Source: Glycomyces tenuis DSM 44171 | GTDB lineage: Bacteria > Actinomycetota > Actinomycetes > Mycobacteriales > Micromonosporaceae | Direction: 5' to 3' | NCBI RefSeq assembly: GCF_000427885.1 | Contig: NZ_ATYW01000009.1 | Span: 126,062-182,639, forward strand | Length of the DNA: 56,578 nucleotides | Shown: piece by piece, positions 35,101 through 42,625 of the stretch | How positions within the stretch are numbered: position 1 is the first letter of the stretch | Layout: the number at the start of each line of letters is the position of its first letter | Made by a program: the position numbers and the translations under genes | The notes under the pieces: model-generated | Database searches by the model: none | Seen by the model: only the letters and a program-made list of their open reading frames with translations | Told to the model about the DNA's origin: nothing

Positions 35101-35483
35101 TCGCCGACTACGAGATCCTCCAGCCCTTCGAGCAGCTCGCCCGGCCGGTCCTGACGCTCACCGACGAGGAGCGCTCAAGCGGCAGGCTCGCCCGCTTCGA
35201 GGGCGCGAAGGTCGGCGCCGGCCCGATCATCGGGCTCCTCAGGCGCGGCTGGCGGTACGGCACCCCGACCGGAAGCCGCTACAGCTACTGCGTCTACCAC
35301 GAGTTCCCCGAGGGCGGCTGGCTGGTGATCGACCCGAGCCCGGGCGTGCACCCCGGTTACGGCGACGACGGTGACCAGGTCCTCCGCGAGGTCGCGGTCG
35401 CCCTTCCCGAGGACGGCGCGGTCGACCCGGTGCGGCTCTCGGAGGCCCTCGCGGTCGTCGCGCGCCTCGCCCGCGCCGTCTAG
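32181..35483 (+). CDS. DUF4132 domain-containing large protein
   Basis: A protein of about 1100 aa with no signal peptide. The long central part is rich in Ala/Leu helices like HEAT-type repeats (IGRLPSEDAIGFLIERSSLPQ, then LGHIGSEASLRAVQGIA). The C-terminal 170 residues match the DUF4132 pattern (LMWQLARRLVFQATAG, FRLAEDRTLADLDDE, HPLSLGGELADWAEVFADYEI). The family is widespread but uncharacterised and is sometimes linked to molybdate/WGR proteins. ATG 32181 or GTG 32193 could be the start; neither has a good ribosome binding site. It ends on a perfect terminator. Confidence 0.8.
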   Translation: MLHGVNTTDYPSIAGEDTVDIPESWASELLDRRGRGTPRPVEIGPDAVRELQNRFARYENDIERALARLEDPSYEAPIRAGIAGTGDPLEAALAAQLLSRAAAGRRRDVGDPTRAWIAGRGVGFAAEAVLELAAHLVVWYAYHGGDGPVSIRTVDVSSLFRSPETVRCIEPLRSILAALPDEEYETVRAAVDRRRTTEAHRFAAAMLMPEQEDWTREAVKLYAASRKRWSVTDSLWVMVSSGVHVELADVTKLDRYQAHNGGVARVVDALGADALPILVATLDDDERPSAEFRDEAYDAIGRLPSEDAIGFLIERSSLPQAAAALKAAAARFPVRTLRAVAARWTTATVFLKARLAGLVRAELADRMSELEPPDRSAIERLLQSTRPAPPAETAPPVFTTPPWTPFKPSAKKTAADGLTPPPVDELRWAEDERRSWAEGVGSPYEGRHYLKTEGFWQRSPWGATIAPGHYYFMDMLAWAPDEVALPGYERWEGAADTASLATVRAILARYGEAAAPRIQELIAKKPSCRPALLPFVNLGAARMAAAWVSRSRTDRAHGRAWLDRHPAEAAAFLIPDALGKNAKERQSAEGALRYLAAEHRETLDKAAAAYGPGAAEAVAAIVDADPLDPRRRVPKPAAWADPAMLPPVLLSDGRGRLPDDATRTLMTALALDDPDRLYPGADLLAAECDPASLTAFSWALFELWAAAGSPTKDGWAMDQLRRFADDDTVRRLTALIREWPGQGQSRKAVRGLETLGHIGSEASLRAVQGIAANGEFKSLKKTAAAQIEVIAERLELTLDQLADRLVPDFGLSSDEPLVLDYGPRSFTVRFDEQLKPYLVDERGKRRASAPKPAAKDDQERAQAAHERFTTLRKELKTTAAEQVRRLEAAMVDQRSWSPAEFGRRLVDHPLMWQLARRLVFQATAGASSTSFRLAEDRTLADLDDELFELPEDAAVRVAHPLSLGGELADWAEVFADYEILQPFEQLARPVLTLTDEERSSGRLARFEGAKVGAGPIIGLLRRGWRYGTPTGSRYSYCVYHEFPEGGWLVIDPSPGVHPGYGDDGDQVLREVAVALPEDGAVDPVRLSEALAVVARLARAV

Positions 35484-35526
35484 GGAGGTCGCCCGGCACG
35501 GGCGCGCCCGTGCCGGGCGACCTCCC
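35483..35526. terminator. Perfect 44-bp palindromic terminator
   Basis: The sequence from 35483 (last base of the DUF4132 stop codon) to 35526 is a perfect inverted repeat centred between 35504 and 35505, with 22-bp arms. It forms a very stable hairpin fused to the stop codon. Confidence 0.85.
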
Positions 35527-35701
35527 CGGGCCGGTTCGGCTCCGCCGCCAGGAGTCCAGAGCGGTCCCGGCGCGGACGCCGAGGCGGCGTCACGGACATG
35601 TTCAAGGACGGCGTTCGCTCGGGCGAGGCCGTCTTCAACCGCCAGATCGCCGCCGGACTCACCTCCGGCGCCGTCAAAGACCGAACCGACCGGGAGCACC
35701 G

Positions 35702-38281
35702 ATGCACACGACCGTCCACGCCCTGCGCGCCGAATACCGCACCGACTCGCCGTTCGTCGGCGCGCCCCGCCCGCGCCTGTCCTGGAAGACCGAGACGAGC
35801 GCACCGGACTGGATCCAGACCGGAGCCGAGGTCGAATGGAGCCGTCCGGGCGCGACCGCCGTCGCCCGGGTCGAGGGCCGCGACTCCGTCCTCGTCCCCT
35901 GGCCGTTCGAGCCGCTGCGCCCGCGCGAGCGCGGCAGCGTGCGCGTGCGCGTGAGCGGCTCCGACGGCGCCGACTCGGCCTGGAGCGAGCCGCTCGAGAT
36001 CCGGGCCGGGTTCCTCGGCGACGGCGAATGGACCGCCCGCTTCGTCACCGTGCCCGAGCCCCCCGACACCGGCCGGCCGGCGCTGCTGCGCCGCGAGTTC
36101 GACGTGCGGCCCGGGCTGCGGGCCGCCACCCTGTACGCCACCGCACGCGGGGTCTACCAGGTCGAGCTCAACGGCGTCGCCGTCGACGACGAACGGCTCA
36201 AACCGGGGTGGACGGCCTACCGGCACCGCCTCGTCCACGAGACGACCGACGTCACCGCGCTGCTGCGGCCGGGCCCGGCCGCCCTCGGCGCCGCGCTGGC
36301 CGGCGGCTGGTACACCGAGCGGTACGGCTTCCACGGCCACGCCAGGCCGTTCTACGGCGAGCACCCCTCCTTCGCCGCGCAGCTCGTCCTCGAATACGAG
36401 GACGGCACGTCCGAGACCGTCGCCACCGGCGACGGCCCCTGGCGGGCCACCGCGGACGGCCCGCTCACCGCCAGCGGCATCTACGCCGGCGAGTCCTACG
36501 ACGCCCGCCGCGCGCTCCCCGGCTGGTCCTCGCCCGGATTCGACGACACCGGCTGGCTCGACGCGCGGCCCGACCGAGCCCGCGCGACACCGCCGGTCGC
36601 CCGCACCGCGCCGCCGGTGCGCGCCACCGAGGAGCTCGCGGTCGAAGAGGTCATCACCACCCCCAGCGGGCGAACCGTCGTCGACTTCGGACAGAACCTG
36701 GTCGGCCGCCTCCGCATCCGCGTCTCCGGCCGCGAAGGCGACACCGTCGTCCTCCGCCACGCCGAAGTCCTCGAGCACGGCGAGCTCGGCACCCGCCCGC
36801 TGCGCCACGCGAAGGCCACCGACTCCTACACGCTCGCCGGCACCGGCACCGAGACCTGGGAGCCGGCGTTCACCTTCCACGGCTTCCGCTACGCCGAGAT
36901 CCAGGGCTGGCCCGGCCGGTTCGACCCGAAGGACGTCACCGCCGTCGTCGTCCACTCCGACATGGACCGCACCGGCTGGTTCGACTCCTCGCACGAGTCG
37001 ATCAACCGCCTGCACGCGAACGTCGTCTGGGGCATGCGGGGCAACTTCCTGTCGATCCCCACCGACTGCCCGCAGCGCGACGAGCGCCTCGGCTGGACCG
37101 GCGACATCCAGGCCTTCGCCCCCACGGCCGCCTACCTGTTCGACTGCGACGGATTCCTCGCCTCCTGGCTCGAGGACCTCGCCCTCGAGCAGACCCCGGA
37201 CGGCGCCGTCCCCTTCGTCGTGCCCGACGTGCTCGACTCGACGCGGACCCCGGCCGCCGCCTGGGGCGACGCGGCCACGGTCGTGCCCTCCGTCCTCCAC
37301 GAGCGCTTCGCCGACCGCGCCGTGCTCGAACGGCAGTACCCCAGCATGCGCGCCTGGGTCGACCACATCGCCGCCATCGCCGGGCCGCGCCGCCTGTGGG
37401 AGGGGCACTTCCAGTTCGGCGACTGGCTCGACCCCGACGCCCCGCCCGACGAGCCGGGCAAGGCCAAGACCGATCCCGACATCGTCGCCAGCGCCTACCT
37501 CCACCGCTCGGCCGCGCTCCTGGCCCGCGCCGCGGGCGAACTGGGATCCGCCGAGGACGCCCGCCGCTACGGCGCCCTCGCCGAGGAGGTGCGCGCGGCG
37601 TGGACGCGCGAGTACGCCACCGCGGCCGGGCGCCTGGTCTCCGACGCCCCGACCGCGTACGCCCTGGCGATCGTGTTCGAGCTCGTCACCGATCCGGAAC
37701 TGCGCGCGGCGATGGGCGACCGGCTCGCCTCGCTCGTCCGGCGCGACGGATTCCGGATCGGCACCGGCTTCGTCGGCACGCCGCTCATCCAGGACGCGCT
37801 GGTGCGCACCGGCCACGCCGAGACCGCGCGGCGGCTGCTCCTCCAGACCGAGAACCCCTCTTGGCTGTACCCGGTCACCATGGGCGCCACGACCGTCTGG
37901 GAGCGCTGGGACAGCATGCTCGAGGACGGCACCGTCAACCCGGGGGAGATGACCTCGTTCAACCACTACGCCTTCGGCGCCATCGCCGACTGGCTCCACC
38001 GCGCCGTCGCCGGACTGGCGCCGCTCGAACCGGGCTACCGGCGGATCGCGATCGCGCCGCTGCCGCTGGCGGGGATCGAGTGGGCCGCGACGGAGCACGA
38101 GACGCCGTACGGCCGAGCCGCCGTGCGGTGGGAGGCCCGCGACGGGCGCGTCACCGTGCGCGCGACCGTGCCGCCCAACACCACCGCGCATGTCGACCTT
38201 CAGGGGATCGACCGCCACGAGGTCGGCAGCGGCGAGCACGGCTGGACGATCGACGACCCGCGCTCGGCGGGAGAGGAGTGA
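35702..38281 (+). CDS. Alpha-L-rhamnosidase (glycoside hydrolase family 78)
   Basis: An 859-aa intracellular-type enzyme without a signal peptide. The N-terminal beta-sandwich domains (residues 1-330) show the Bac_rhamnosid_N pattern (GRPALLRREFDVRPGLR, then YQVELNGVAV). The catalytic barrel has the hallmark FLSIPTDCPQRDERLGWTGD, whose acidic residues include the general acid region, and a conserved GATTVWERWDS later. It removes terminal L-rhamnose from plant or bacterial glycans. GGGAG lies upstream of the ATG at 35702. The 5' 175 bp contains a short coding-like frame (from 35598) without homology. Confidence 0.93.
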   Translation: MHTTVHALRAEYRTDSPFVGAPRPRLSWKTETSAPDWIQTGAEVEWSRPGATAVARVEGRDSVLVPWPFEPLRPRERGSVRVRVSGSDGADSAWSEPLEIRAGFLGDGEWTARFVTVPEPPDTGRPALLRREFDVRPGLRAATLYATARGVYQVELNGVAVDDERLKPGWTAYRHRLVHETTDVTALLRPGPAALGAALAGGWYTERYGFHGHARPFYGEHPSFAAQLVLEYEDGTSETVATGDGPWRATADGPLTASGIYAGESYDARRALPGWSSPGFDDTGWLDARPDRARATPPVARTAPPVRATEELAVEEVITTPSGRTVVDFGQNLVGRLRIRVSGREGDTVVLRHAEVLEHGELGTRPLRHAKATDSYTLAGTGTETWEPAFTFHGFRYAEIQGWPGRFDPKDVTAVVVHSDMDRTGWFDSSHESINRLHANVVWGMRGNFLSIPTDCPQRDERLGWTGDIQAFAPTAAYLFDCDGFLASWLEDLALEQTPDGAVPFVVPDVLDSTRTPAAAWGDAATVVPSVLHERFADRAVLERQYPSMRAWVDHIAAIAGPRRLWEGHFQFGDWLDPDAPPDEPGKAKTDPDIVASAYLHRSAALLARAAGELGSAEDARRYGALAEEVRAAWTREYATAAGRLVSDAPTAYALAIVFELVTDPELRAAMGDRLASLVRRDGFRIGTGFVGTPLIQDALVRTGHAETARRLLLQTENPSWLYPVTMGATTVWERWDSMLEDGTVNPGEMTSFNHYAFGAIADWLHRAVAGLAPLEPGYRRIAIAPLPLAGIEWAATEHETPYGRAAVRWEARDGRVTVRATVPPNTTAHVDLQGIDRHEVGSGEHGWTIDDPRSAGEE

Positions 38282-38305
38282 CACCGGACCGCCGCGGGGC
38301 CGGTC

Positions 38306-39022
38306 TCAGCGCTCGCCGTCGAGCCCGGCCTCGTAGGCGATGATCGCCGCCTGCACGCGGTTCTCGATGCCGAGCGCGGTGAAGAGCGCGCTGAGGTACT
38401 GCTTCACGGTGCCCTCCGACAGGTGCAGCGCCTGCGCGATCTGCGCGTTGGACCGCCCCTTGCCGACCTCGGCGAGCAGCTCGCGCTGCCTGGGCGTGAG
38501 CGCCTCGACCGCCGCCCGCGCCCGGGTGGCGCGGTCGGCGCGTTCGCCGGTCTGCCGCCGGAGCAGCCAGCGGCCGACCCGGGGCGAGAACGCGGCGCCT
38601 CCGGCGGCGAGGGCGCGCACGCCCGCGATCAGGTGGCGAGGGTCGTCGGACTTCAGGAAGAAGCCGAGCGCGCCGAGCCTGATGGCCTCGGCGATGTAGG
38701 CCTCGTCGGAGAAGGTGGTCAGCATGGCCGCCGGCGGGGCGGCCCGCTCCCCGCCCATCCGCTCGAGCGCGCGGATGCCGTCCAGCCGCGGCATCTGTAC
38801 GTCCAGGAGCACCACGTCGAGCATGCGGTGGCGGACCAGGTCGAGGGCCTCGGCGCCGTCGGCGGCCTCGGCCACGACCTCGATGTCCCCGGCGGTCGCG
38901 AGAATGGCGGCGATGCCCGCGCGCACGAGCCGGTCGTCGTCGGCCAGGAGCACCCGCACCGGCCGCTCGGGCGTCGGCGCGGGCCGTTCGCGACCGGGGG
39001 AGTCGACGGGAGGCTCAGGCAT
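38306..39022 (-). CDS. NarL/FixJ-type response regulator
   Basis: A 238-aa response regulator. The receiver (residues 23-140) has LLADDDRLVRAG (acidic pocket), DVVLLDVQMPRLDG (phospho-Asp) and FFLKSDDP (Lys). The C-terminal LuxR HTH has LTPRQRELLAEVGKGRSNAQIA and SEGTVKQYLSALF. Its start overlaps the end of the kinase gene by eight bases, so kinase and regulator are translated together. It may bind the inverted repeat upstream of the kinase. Confidence 0.93.
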   Translation of the reverse strand: MPEPPVDSPGRERPAPTPERPVRVLLADDDRLVRAGIAAILATAGDIEVVAEAADGAEALDLVRHRMLDVVLLDVQMPRLDGIRALERMGGERAAPPAAMLTTFSDEAYIAEAIRLGALGFFLKSDDPRHLIAGVRALAAGGAAFSPRVGRWLLRRQTGERADRATRARAAVEALTPRQRELLAEVGKGRSNAQIAQALHLSEGTVKQYLSALFTALGIENRVQAAIIAYEAGLDGER

Positions 39023-40451
39023 CGGGCGCGATCGTCTCCTTGGAGACGACCCGCTCGTCCGCGAAGCAGATGCGGAAGACGTCGTCGCGTTCGAAGAAGC
39101 TCACAGAGGCCTCATAGTAATGGCACTCCGCGCCCGGCGGTTCGGGGACGAACGATCGCGGGGCGTCGAGCATCTCGACCTGCGGCAGCCGACGCTCGGT
39201 CTCGACCCTGTCGTCGCCGACCTCGATGGCGGCGAAGCGATCGGGCGGCAGGACCGACGCGACGGTGGCGTACACGAAGTACCCGACGGTGCTCAGGACG
39301 AGGAGCAGGAGCATGGCCGAGGGGACCAGCCAGGCCTGCCGCATCGCCTTGCGGCGCCCCCGCTTGGCGTCGGCGGCCTCCTCGGCGAGGAGGCCCAGGC
39401 GCGAGGGCCGCTCGTCGGCCGAGGCCGTCGACGGCATCGCCGTGCGGGGGAGCCGCATGGTGAGGACGAAGTCCTCGTCCCGCTCGGTTTCGAGCGCGCC
39501 GCCGAGGATCGCGACCCGGTGCCGCAGCGCGAGCAGGCCGTGGCCGCTCGGAGCGGTCGGCGGCCCGGCAGGCGGCGCCGGATTGCGCATCTGGAGCACC
39601 ACCAGGTTCCCTTCGAGGCCGATGGCGAGGCGCACCTCCGCGCCCGGGGCGTGCTTGGCGGCGTTGGTCAGCCCTTCCTGGAGGGCCCGGAGCAGCGCGG
39701 CGTGCGTGTAGTCGCTGAGGGCGTCCTCGACGCTCGGCTCGACGGTGCCGTGGACGGTGACGCCCGAGGCGCGCGCGCGTTCGATCACGTCGCCGATCCG
39801 CAGACCGCTGAGCGAGGCCGTGACGCCCTCGGCGCGTTCGCCGAGGAGGTGGACGGTCTCCCCGAGCTCTTCGGAGGCCGCGGCGGCGTTCTCGCGCATC
39901 TGCCGCATCTCGGCCCTGACATGCTCGGGGAGCCGTTCGTCGAGGGAGAGCCGGGAGGCCTGTACGGCGATCAGCGTCAACCGGTGCCCCAGGCCGTCGT
40001 GGATCTCACCGGCCATCGCCTCCCGCTCCCGCGACACGGCCTGCTCGATCCGGGCCTCCTGCTCCCGCGCCTCGGCGAAGGCCAGCTCCCAGCCGCGCCG
40101 GACGTAGTTCCGCCGGGCGCGCGACAGGGCGACCACCAGCGCGGCCGTGAGGAAGCAGAAGGCGTAGACCATGCCGGTGAAAAGGCCGACGATGGAGTCG
40201 GACCACGCGAACTGCCCGACCAGCGTCGCGGTGAGCAGCAACGAGGTCACGGTGACCGTGATCTGCGGCATCGGCACGTCCACGAACGCGATGAGCACAC
40301 CGGCGGTGGTCACGACGACGGCCAGCGCCACCGGCACCAGGTTCCCCGTCCACAGCGTGGCGAATCCGAGGACGATCCCCACCAGGGCCGCGGCGGCCGT
40401 GTGCCCCGCGCGGGCGAGCCAGGTCGTCGGAGGCGGATCGTGGTCGAGCAT
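39015..40451 (-). CDS. NarL-type sensor histidine kinase with C-terminal membrane segment and outer tail
   Basis: A 478-aa protein. There are four N-terminal membrane helices (about 15-110), then a HisKA_3 dimerisation domain with H151 in MAGEIHDGLGHRLTL and an ATPase domain with N-box ALQEGLTNAAKHA and G-box GHGLLALRHRV. Unusually, another membrane helix follows (about 374-398), and then an 80-residue tail with CHYYEASVSFFERDDVFRICF that would lie outside the cell. A C-terminal sensor placement is inferred. It is paired with the overlapping response regulator gene. The ATG at 40451 has a TATCGT box shortly upstream, so the transcript may be leaderless. Confidence 0.9.
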   Translation of the reverse strand: MLDHDPPPTTWLARAGHTAAAALVGIVLGFATLWTGNLVPVALAVVVTTAGVLIAFVDVPMPQITVTVTSLLLTATLVGQFAWSDSIVGLFTGMVYAFCFLTAALVVALSRARRNYVRRGWELAFAEAREQEARIEQAVSREREAMAGEIHDGLGHRLTLIAVQASRLSLDERLPEHVRAEMRQMRENAAAASEELGETVHLLGERAEGVTASLSGLRIGDVIERARASGVTVHGTVEPSVEDALSDYTHAALLRALQEGLTNAAKHAPGAEVRLAIGLEGNLVVLQMRNPAPPAGPPTAPSGHGLLALRHRVAILGGALETERDEDFVLTMRLPRTAMPSTASADERPSRLGLLAEEAADAKRGRRKAMRQAWLVPSAMLLLLVLSTVGYFVYATVASVLPPDRFAAIEVGDDRVETERRLPQVEMLDAPRSFVPEPPGAECHYYEASVSFFERDDVFRICFADERVVSKETIAPDA

Positions 40452-40480
40452 CCCTCTACGATAGGGAGCGCGGCACGGGA

Positions 40481-40506
40481 CGGACACTGACGAAAGCGAG
40501 TGTCCG
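40481..40506. promoter_or_regulatory. Inverted repeat between kinase and DedA genes
   Basis: CGGACACT (40481-40488) and AGTGTCCG (40499-40506) form perfect 8-bp arms around a 10-base spacer. It is about 30 bases upstream of the kinase start and 54 bases before the DedA start. It is a good candidate site for the LuxR-type response regulator. Confidence 0.55.
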
Positions 40507-40559
40507 CACTCGCCTTCGGCACTGCCGGTCGGTACGGTGTCCTCCCTAACGTTGCCGGC

Positions 40560-41165
40560 ATGCTCGCCCAATTCACCCAGCTGCTCGACACCGTCGGCGA
40601 ATACGGCCCGGCGGTGCTCGCGACCGTCTTCGCCGTCGCCGCCGTGGAGGCGCTCTTCGGCCTCGGCGTGTTCGTGCCGGCCGAGACGGCCCTCGTCTTG
40701 GCGGCGGTCGCCCTCGCCGACACGCCGCTGCTGGCCGCCGCGGTGATCGCCGCCGCGGCCGGGGCGTTCGTCGGCGACCACCTCGGCTACGGGATCGGAA
40801 GAAAGCTGGGGCCGAGGGCGGCGGAGACCGCCGCGGTGCGAAGGCTCGGCCCTCAGCGCTGGGAGGAGGCGATGCGCTTCGTCCGGCGCCGCGGCGTCGG
40901 CCTCATCGTCGTGGCCCGCCTGCTGCCGGGCGTCCGGACACTGGTGTCGGCGGCGGGCGGGGCCGCGCGGCTGCGCTACGCGCGTTTCGCGATCGCCACC
41001 GCCATCGCCTCCGTGGCGTGGTCGATGCTCTGGGTCCTCGGCGGTGCCTGGATCGGCTCGGCGCTGCTGCGCCTGGTCGACGACGCGACGGTGCCCGTGC
41101 TGGCCGTGGCCGCGGTGCTGACGGTCGGATTCCTCGTCTTCCGACGGACGCGGAGGAGCGCATGA
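40560..41165 (+). CDS. DedA/SNARE-associated family membrane protein
   Basis: A 201-aa membrane protein with the DedA pattern: an early FVPAETALVLAA re-entrant segment, GAFVGDHLGYGIGR, and then FVRRRGVGLIVVARLLPGVRTLVSAAGG with the conserved Arg of the second re-entrant region. DedA proteins are linked to undecaprenyl-phosphate or phospholipid flipping. Its stop overlaps the next gene by ATGA, coupling it to a CDP-alcohol phosphatidyltransferase. The start at 40560 lacks a clear ribosome binding site. Confidence 0.9.
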   Translation: MLAQFTQLLDTVGEYGPAVLATVFAVAAVEALFGLGVFVPAETALVLAAVALADTPLLAAAVIAAAAGAFVGDHLGYGIGRKLGPRAAETAAVRRLGPQRWEEAMRFVRRRGVGLIVVARLLPGVRTLVSAAGGAARLRYARFAIATAIASVAWSMLWVLGGAWIGSALLRLVDDATVPVLAVAAVLTVGFLVFRRTRRSA

Positions 41166-41716
41166 GCGGCGCCGAACCGCGGCTTTGGGCGCGCTCGTCC
41201 TGGCGGACCGTCCCCAATCTCGTGACCGCGGCCCGGTTCGCGTTGATCGTGCCGATCACGGCGCTGTTGCTGACCGGCGCGGCGCCGTTCGCGGCCGCGC
41301 TGCTCGCGGCGGTCTTCGGCGCGACCGACTGGGTGGACGGCCGGCTCGCCCGCCGACTGGGCCAGGTGAGCCGCGTCGGCGCGGTGCTCGATCCGCTCGC
41401 CGACCGCATCGGCATCGGGTGCATCGCCCTCGCCCTGGCGCTTGTCGGCGCCGTGCCGTGGTGGCTCGTCGCCGTCTTCCCCGCGGTCGACCTGCTCCTC
41501 GCGGGGGTCTTCGCGGCCCGCGGGCGCAGGCCCGAGGTCAGCCGGATCGGGAAGATCCGCACCGGCGTCGCCGCGGTCGCCATCGTCGTGGCGGTGCTTG
41601 GCACGGCGCCGGGCCTCGACGCCGTGTCGACGGCGGGGCGGCTCGGACTCGCGTGCGCCGCGCTGCTCCACCTCCTCGCCGGAGCCGGATACCTGCGCCG
41701 GCTGCTCTCCGAGTGA
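41162..41716 (+). CDS. CDP-alcohol phosphatidyltransferase
   Basis: A 184-aa membrane enzyme with the complete active-site motif: D56, D59-G60, A63-R64, G73, D77 and D81 (TDWVDGRLARRLGQVSRVG, then AVLDPLAD). Most family members make phosphatidylglycerol-phosphate, phosphatidylinositol-phosphate or cardiolipin; the acceptor here is unknown. ATG overlap with the DedA gene suggests that lipid synthesis and lipid or carrier flipping are linked. Confidence 0.9.
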   Translation: MSGAEPRLWARSSWRTVPNLVTAARFALIVPITALLLTGAAPFAAALLAAVFGATDWVDGRLARRLGQVSRVGAVLDPLADRIGIGCIALALALVGAVPWWLVAVFPAVDLLLAGVFAARGRRPEVSRIGKIRTGVAAVAIVVAVLGTAPGLDAVSTAGRLGLACAALLHLLAGAGYLRRLLSE

Positions 41717-41747
41717 GCACCGCGCCCTCGCCGAGCGGGGAGGGGTG

Positions 41748-41780
41748 CAGTTTCCTGTACCGCGGCGCTCGGGGAAACTG
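41748..41780. repeat. Inverted repeat between phosphatidyltransferase and second DedA gene
   Basis: CAGTTTCC (41748-41755) and GGAAACTG (41773-41780) are perfect 8-bp inverted arms with a 17-base spacer, 31 bases after the phosphatidyltransferase stop. It may be a terminator or an operator for the following DedA gene. Confidence 0.4.
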
Positions 41781-41878
41781 ACACCAGGTGTACAGCCAGC
41801 GGTATTTCGCGCGATTGGGAGAAACCATAGCGTTGGCCCCATGAGCCAGCGTTTTCCACTCGACACGGCGGGTCCGGC

Positions 41879-42625
41879 ATGGACCCGGTGACCTTCGTCG
41901 GCGAGGTCCTGAGCCGCATCGAGTCCACCGTGGTCTCCCTGGGAGCCTCGCCGTGGCTCCTGCTCGTGGTCCTGCTGCTGTGCTGCGTCGACGGCTTCCT
42001 CCCGCCGGTGCCCAGCGAATCGATCGTGATCGCCGTGGCGACCCTGTCGGTCATGGGGGAGGTGCCGCCGCTCTACCTCGTGGCCCTCATTCTGTCGGCG
42101 GCGCTCGGCGCGTGGTGGGGGGACCTGATCGCCTACTCCATCGGCTCCCGGGTCCCCTTGGAGCGCCTGCGGCTCTTCCGAGGCCCGCGCGGGAGAGCCG
42201 CGCTCGCCAAGGCCGCCGACTCGCTGGACCGGCGCGGCAGCACCATCCTGCTCTCGGGGCGGTTCATCCCGGTCGGGCGGATCGCCCTCAACATGACCGC
42301 GGGCGCGGTCGGCCACCCCAGGGAGCGGTTCGTGCCGATCGCGGCCGGGGCCGGTCTGCTGTGGGCCTGCTACTCGACCGTCATGGGCATCGGGGCGGGG
42401 CACCTGCTCCGCGACAGCCCGCTGGCGGCCATGGCCCTCGGCGTCGCCGCCGGCGTGCTCATGGGCCTGGTCATCGACAAGCTCATCGGCCGGGCCCGCT
42501 CGATGCTCGCCTCCCGGCGGGCCGCTGCGGAGGAGCGGCTTCGCCTTCAGCCCACGTCCGGAGCACCGGAACGCTGCTCGGACACGGCGCCTTCGAGGTC
42601 GACGATCGAGCGGTCGCCTCGGTAG
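41879..42625 (+). CDS. DedA/SNARE-associated family membrane protein (second copy)
   Basis: A 248-aa DedA protein with DGFLPPVPSESIVIAVATL (first re-entrant loop, conserved Glu), GAWWGDLIAYSIG and LSGRFIPVGRIALNMTAGAVG (second, conserved Arg). The C-terminal 40 residues are Arg/Ser-rich and overlap the convergent TetR gene by 79 bases, so the tail may be less conserved. The ribosome binding site at 41879 is weak. It is only distantly similar to the neighbouring DedA protein. Confidence 0.87.
   Translation: MDPVTFVGEVLSRIESTVVSLGASPWLLLVVLLLCCVDGFLPPVPSESIVIAVATLSVMGEVPPLYLVALILSAALGAWWGDLIAYSIGSRVPLERLRLFRGPRGRAALAKAADSLDRRGSTILLSGRFIPVGRIALNMTAGAVGHPRERFVPIAAGAGLLWACYSTVMGIGAGHLLRDSPLAAMALGVAAGVLMGLVIDKLIGRARSMLASRRAAAEERLRLQPTSGAPERCSDTAPSRSTIERSPR

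Noticed and set aside
35480..38284. Long open frame antisense to the GH78 gene
   Set aside because: Its composition is the mirror of the rhamnosidase codons (runs of Gly, Val, Arg), with no family motif. Long antisense frames are expected at this GC content.
41841..41891. 16-codon frame overlapping the start of the second DedA gene
   Set aside because: It could be an upstream leader peptide, but no conserved feature or ribosome binding site supports it.
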